Below are positions 61,865 through 64,000 of a stretch of DNA of 64,000 bases, piece by piece (the first letter of the stretch is position 1; the number at the start of each line of letters is the position of its first letter). The position numbers and the translations under genes were made by a program. The notes under the pieces are model-generated. The model was not told the origin of the DNA and ran no database searches. It saw only the letters and a program-made list of their open reading frames with translations. Source of the DNA: Geobacter sp. UBA5735 (GTDB taxonomy: Bacteria; Desulfobacterota; Desulfuromonadia; Geobacterales; Geobacteraceae); contig DIFZ01000024.1 in the NCBI GenBank assembly GCA_002419385.1, positions 1 through 64,000 of the forward strand. Direction: 5' to 3'.

Positions 61865-64000
61865 TTGGACACTGCACACTCCAGCAGAATCGATTCCGGG
61901 CAACTATCCGACATCATTCACGAGCTGAACATTTCCCGTAATCATGTTTCAGCATACCCGAAAGGACATCCGGTCATAGCATCATCCTGCGAAAGGCTGG
62001 CCCTGCGGTTCCGCCCATTGCTGGCTCTGCATGAAGAGATTGCAGTGGGTATTACTAAGGATTCGCTGATCGTTCAGGACTTCCCCGCGGGGCGCAACAG
62101 TTTCGCCTTGAAAGAGTTTGCCGCAACCCTTTTCCGTCATGGAGTAGCCGTAATCACATTCCGCCAGGGATTGACACCGGATGAAATCGTCAGATTCAAC
62201 GAGGTGCTGCTGGAAAAACGCGAGCACATCCGGGAAAAGGGCGGAATCGAACAGGCTATCACACTGAGCGGAATACAAGGGATCAGAATTTCTCAAGTAC
62301 GGTATGATGAATTTCAACTGACTGAGCAGGAAGCGCTCTCACCTCCGACAAGATGGGATCCGGCATCATCCCCGTGGGACATCTTCGTGACCAGGCTTTT
62401 GACGCCGGTTGCCGATACGTGCAAAGATGTTGGCTGCGGAACCGATCCCGGAATTCTCGCGGAGAAGATAAACAAACTGTATGATACGTCTTCATTCAGG
62501 AAAGGCACACCCCTGTCCGCTTCCCTCGAAACATTCCTTGCCGAACTTGCCGCCGCCGATCTTTCTTTCGCAGCCCAAACGGATTTTTTCAGGAAAATCG
62601 GAGAATTCGCCGGGCATCTGCAACCGGAACTGCTGCACCAGTTCATCGTGACGGCAATCAAGGCATTCGGCACAAAACAGCGTGACTGTAGCGACGGCAG
62701 CCAATCCCCTCCAGATGAAAGTACCAGGCCGCAGACAAGGTATGACATCATCGGCAACGCTGCCCTGCCGCCACTGGTCATGAACCTGGTCGACACCCTG
62801 GCAAAACATGCTGCGGCAGAAAGCGATCCGGCCAGCACTCCCATCATCAATCAGTCGGAACTGCGGGAACTGGCGCCGAAGCTTACGCTCCTGTTCCGGG
62901 AGGACAGAACCGATGATTTCGTGCCGCCGCAATACCTCAAAGCCTTGAGCATGATCGTCAACTCGGATTCTTTCCTGGAAGGAAACCGGGAAGACCTGCA
63001 TGACCTGTCCGCTGCCCTGGACAATGACTGCCTCGATTATGCCGTGGGCGAAATAATCATTGAAATCGTGGATTCGGGAATGATCGAGAACCCGGATAAA
63101 ATCAGGGAAACACTGCTCGAGATATTCAGGTATTGCCTTCAGACAGGGGATTACGCATCGCTGATCAAACTGATCGAGCGGACCGTGCAGCACGACAGAT
63201 CGGCAACTGACAAGGCAGGGCACATCAGAAGCGAACTTATTGCCTTCTTCGAAAGTGACGACTTTGTCGAGGAAATCATAATCGGCCTCGACACGTGGGG
63301 AAAGGACAAATACCACGATATCGGCCTGATCATCCGCAAAGTCGGGAAAGCATTCATTGAGCCGCTGCTGGACAGGCTGGCGGATGAGCAGAACCTTTCA
63401 CGGAGACGCTACTACCTTTCTCACCTTATCGAACTCGCACAAGAAGCGAAAGAGCCTGCCATCAGGAGACTCGGGGACTCGCGCTGGTATGTGCTGCGGA
63501 ATCTGGTACAGATCCTGCGCAGATCCGGCGACGCCACTGTCATGCGGCACCTGAAGAGGCTCGCCGACCACCCGCACCCCAAGGTCCGGCAGAATGTCCT
63601 TGAAACGCACCTCCATTTTAATTCTCCTGACAGCGTTCGTCTGCTGCTGCGGGAAATGAATGATTCTGATCCGGAAACGCGCATCAACGCGATCCAGCTT
63701 GCAGGCAAGAGCACCAGTCACGAAATAGTTTCCAGTCTCCTCTGTCTTCTGCAGCGCAGGAGGATTGCGCCAAGCCATCTGGCCGCCCGAAAAGCAGCCG
63801 TCGTGGCGCTGGCCGATATTGGAAACAGCACGGCCATTCCGGTGCTTGATGCCATCATGTCAAAAAGAAAGAACCTGTTCCGACCCGGGCTTGTCCAACT
63901 GCAGGTCGACATCATTACTACACTTGACCGCTATCCTTGCCACGCCGCCCGTTTGCTCCTGGAGAAGACCGCCCGTTCCGGAAATGCAGTGCTTGCAAAA
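61865..64000 (+). CDS. HEAT-repeat protein (3' end cut by window)
   Basis: 712 codons remain open to the window end. TTG start with AAGGAG 6-7 nt upstream. Residues 1-200 hold an alpha/beta region (EEIAVGITKDSLIVQDFPAG; GVAVITFRQGLTPDEIVRF). The remainder is mostly helical, with HEAT-like repeats from about residue 500: RRLGDSRWYVLRNLVQILRR, HLKRLADHPHPKVRQNVLE, LLLREMNDSDPETRINAIQL, AARKAAVVALADIGNSTAIPVL. Geobacter genomes encode such large cytosolic HEAT proteins; the function is unknown. No signal peptide. Confidence 0.78.
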   Translation, partial: MDTAHSSRIDSGQLSDIIHELNISRNHVSAYPKGHPVIASSCERLALRFRPLLALHEEIAVGITKDSLIVQDFPAGRNSFALKEFAATLFRHGVAVITFRQGLTPDEIVRFNEVLLEKREHIREKGGIEQAITLSGIQGIRISQVRYDEFQLTEQEALSPPTRWDPASSPWDIFVTRLLTPVADTCKDVGCGTDPGILAEKINKLYDTSSFRKGTPLSASLETFLAELAAADLSFAAQTDFFRKIGEFAGHLQPELLHQFIVTAIKAFGTKQRDCSDGSQSPPDESTRPQTRYDIIGNAALPPLVMNLVDTLAKHAAAESDPASTPIINQSELRELAPKLTLLFREDRTDDFVPPQYLKALSMIVNSDSFLEGNREDLHDLSAALDNDCLDYAVGEIIIEIVDSGMIENPDKIRETLLEIFRYCLQTGDYASLIKLIERTVQHDRSATDKAGHIRSELIAFFESDDFVEEIIIGLDTWGKDKYHDIGLIIRKVGKAFIEPLLDRLADEQNLSRRRYYLSHLIELAQEAKEPAIRRLGDSRWYVLRNLVQILRRSGDATVMRHLKRLADHPHPKVRQNVLETHLHFNSPDSVRLLLREMNDSDPETRINAIQLAGKSTSHEIVSSLLCLLQRRRIAPSHLAARKAAVVALADIGNSTAIPVLDAIMSKRKNLFRPGLVQLQVDIITTLDRYPCHAARLLLEKTARSGNAVLAK

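Noticed and set aside
1..64000. CRISPR arrays, insertion sequences, prophage, integrases
   Set aside because: No regularly spaced repeats, transposase or phage-like reading frames were seen.

Overview
The window is chromosomal DNA of a Geobacter-like, anaerobic, metal-reducing Desulfuromonadota bacterium. This is inferred from gene content: the carboxynorspermidine pathway, a Desulfovibrio-type molybdenum aldehyde oxidoreductase cluster, MshEN-domain proteins, a glnK/amtB operon with a sigma-54-type promoter, and Hdr/DsrC-like redox proteins. There are no IS elements, prophage or CRISPR arrays. Most genes lie on the minus strand.

1-3.1 kb: a polyamine operon with an XRE-cupin regulator, carboxynorspermidine synthase and carboxynorspermidine decarboxylase (cut by the window start). 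It has a near-consensus sigma-70 promoter followed by an array of palindromic operators.

3.2-24.9 kb: a molybdenum island. It contains molybdate permease and ATPase genes (modB, modC, no modA), a 9-gene set of the DVU_1551-DVU_1558 type (NTP transferase-HD, XdhC, CoA ligase, TrsS radical SAM, C-GCAxxG-C-C protein, methyltransferase, zinc-ribbon redox protein, dicluster oxidoreductase, histidine phosphatase) and the aldehyde oxidoreductase. It also contains a MoeA-like protein, a stand-alone ModE DNA-binding domain, a MOT1-type molybdate transporter, and a DUF2292 / zinc-ribbon / DsrC / DsrM-like / DsrK-like / NifX-like operon. Four ModE-like palindromes sit exactly over -35/-10 promoter elements. 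Two copies of a covarying structured RNA, each overlapping a terminator that competes with the aptamer's 3' strand, precede the MoeA-like gene and the zinc-ribbon/DsrC operon. I read this as one molybdenum regulon with transcriptional (ModE) and riboswitch-like (Moco-II-like) control. It includes a sulfur/thiol redox module with no assigned function, and this is the most interesting part of the window.

25-38 kb: proC; an MshEN-receiver protein; a cysteine-rich mini-protein, hybrid kinase and ABC substrate-binding protein divergent from a TonB receptor and a CheR-like methyltransferase; then a PilB/GspE-like ATPase operon with two uncharacterised envelope proteins.

38-54 kb: suhB, a ferritin-like protein, the nitrogen operon glnK-porin-like gene-amtB-kinase, ccdA, ispB, and the housekeeping run tilS-ftsH-folP-cdaA-ybbR-glmM-pdxJ.

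54-64 kb: a CusCBA-type copper/silver efflux operon, tRNA-Met(CAT), a DUF3343 Se/S-carrier-like gene, and a large HEAT-repeat protein cut by the window end.

Start codons were chosen by ribosome-binding site, neighbour overlap and family length. All functional names rest on reading motifs by eye; no search was run.
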